Positions 63,329 to 64,000 of a stretch of DNA of 64,000 nucleotides are shown in pieces (positions within the stretch are counted from its first letter, which is position 1; each line of letters opens with the position of its first letter). The position numbers were made by a program, and so were the translations under genes. The stretch comes from Nyssa sinensis (taxonomy: Eukaryota; Streptophyta; Magnoliopsida; Cornales; Nyssaceae): contig CM018038.1 of the NCBI GenBank assembly GCA_008638375.1, positions 36,242,097-36,306,096 on the forward strand. Reading direction: 5' to 3'. Under the pieces are notes generated by a model that was not told where the DNA came from, did not search any database, and saw only the letters and a program-made list of their open reading frames with translations.

Positions 63329-64000
63329 AAACATTCGTACCCAAAATGCTTTCATTCTCTTACTCTCTTTTTATTCCTTTTTATTTTAAAGTACACTTGG
63401 CTTCAATGCTCTCATTCTTTTAATTTAGAGAATCAAAGAGATTGCTAAGTGGGGAAGAAAGACAAGGAAAAAAAAAATTAGATGATGCAAATGTTATTTT
63501 TATTGGATGCACAAGTTTAGCTTATTGACTTACCAACGCATCCAAACTTGGCTACTCTTTTGAAAGTTCTAGATCTAAGGAAAAGAAGTAAAAAGTTTTT
63601 AAAATAAGTGTTTTAATTTAAAATTTTCACGTTACATTTTTTCTTTTTAAAAGATTTTAAAAATGAACTTTTAATATAAAAAAAATCTAATTGTTAACTT
63701 ACATTTTAATACGATTAAAAATTATTATTGATTAGATTAAAATAGTAATCAAGATACATTTTAGAAAAGAAAAATACTAAAAAATAACTTCTTCAATATA
63801 AAAAAATCATAACATTTTATGAAGTGAAAATATATTTTTTAAGTTTTTTAGATAAATTAAAAAATATTATATTTTTTTTGGACTAAAAAATTTATTTTGT
63901 CAACTATTTAGTATTTTTTAAAGTGTATTATGAAGATTATTTTAGTCTAATCAATAATATTTTTTAATAGAATTAAGATAAAAATTTATAATTAAAATTT
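63329..64000. other. AT-rich non-coding end of the window
   Basis: Very AT-rich, many short A/T palindromes, no gene or identifiable element. Confidence 0.4.

Overview
This window looks like repeat-rich nuclear DNA of a flowering plant, probably a eudicot. It is AT-rich, has intron-bearing gene exons with plant-like splice sites, and is dominated by long LTR-type repeats plus a plant CACTA (En/Spm) DNA transposon. I cannot name the species. Only one host gene is recognisable: the 3' end of PEX10, a peroxisomal RING-finger peroxin, at 2.16-4.34 kb on the + strand. Nothing else in the window looks like an intact protein-coding gene; short open frames elsewhere are chance frames inside repeats or fragments of transposon genes.

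From about 5.6 kb to 62.7 kb the sequence is a stack of transposable elements. The main component, here called family A, is an LTR family with long terminal repeats of about 2.8-3.8 kb. Its LTRs start TGTAAC/TGTAATACCCC and end GGGTGGGTTTCGGGTCGTGACA, and they carry several ~145-bp internal modules. No gag, protease, reverse transcriptase or integrase frame is visible. Several copies are solo LTRs with 5-bp target duplications that I could read: 9636-12949 (TTCAT/CTCAT), 22445-25280 (ATATA), 29405-32856 (GGAAT), 58919-62700 (GATAG/CATAG), and an outer solo LTR, 14811-51536 (GAGGG), that later insertions split into three pieces. A copy at 17338-21826 (GTAAT) keeps a primer-binding site matching initiator tRNA-Met. 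Two polypurine tracts, at 28.15 and 54.69 kb, mark the ends of other decayed copies.

Within the outer LTR sits a 15.0-kb CACTA element (35497-50490, 3-bp duplication GAG). It has subterminal GTCGCTAA-type repeats, a ~161-bp satellite-like tandem array (36.3-38.6 kb) and two decayed genes on the - strand: a second-gene transposase of the Ptta/En/Spm type and a TNP2-type transposase. The TNP2 gene is interrupted by a 3.68-kb family-A derivative (43514-47193) whose two ends are inverted copies of the same LTR end, about 0.84 kb each.

The right part (51.5-58.1 kb) holds two oppositely oriented remnants of a different LTR family (B), which flank a further family-A copy. The last kilobase is AT-rich and contains a long, nearly perfect 255-bp hairpin (63074-63328). 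The candidates most worth a second look are the palindromic LTR derivative, the modular near-palindromes in the LTRs, the antisense tRNA-like segments inside them, the tandem copies next to the primer-binding site, the CACTA satellite array and the terminal hairpin. All comparisons were made by eye; no alignment or database search was run.
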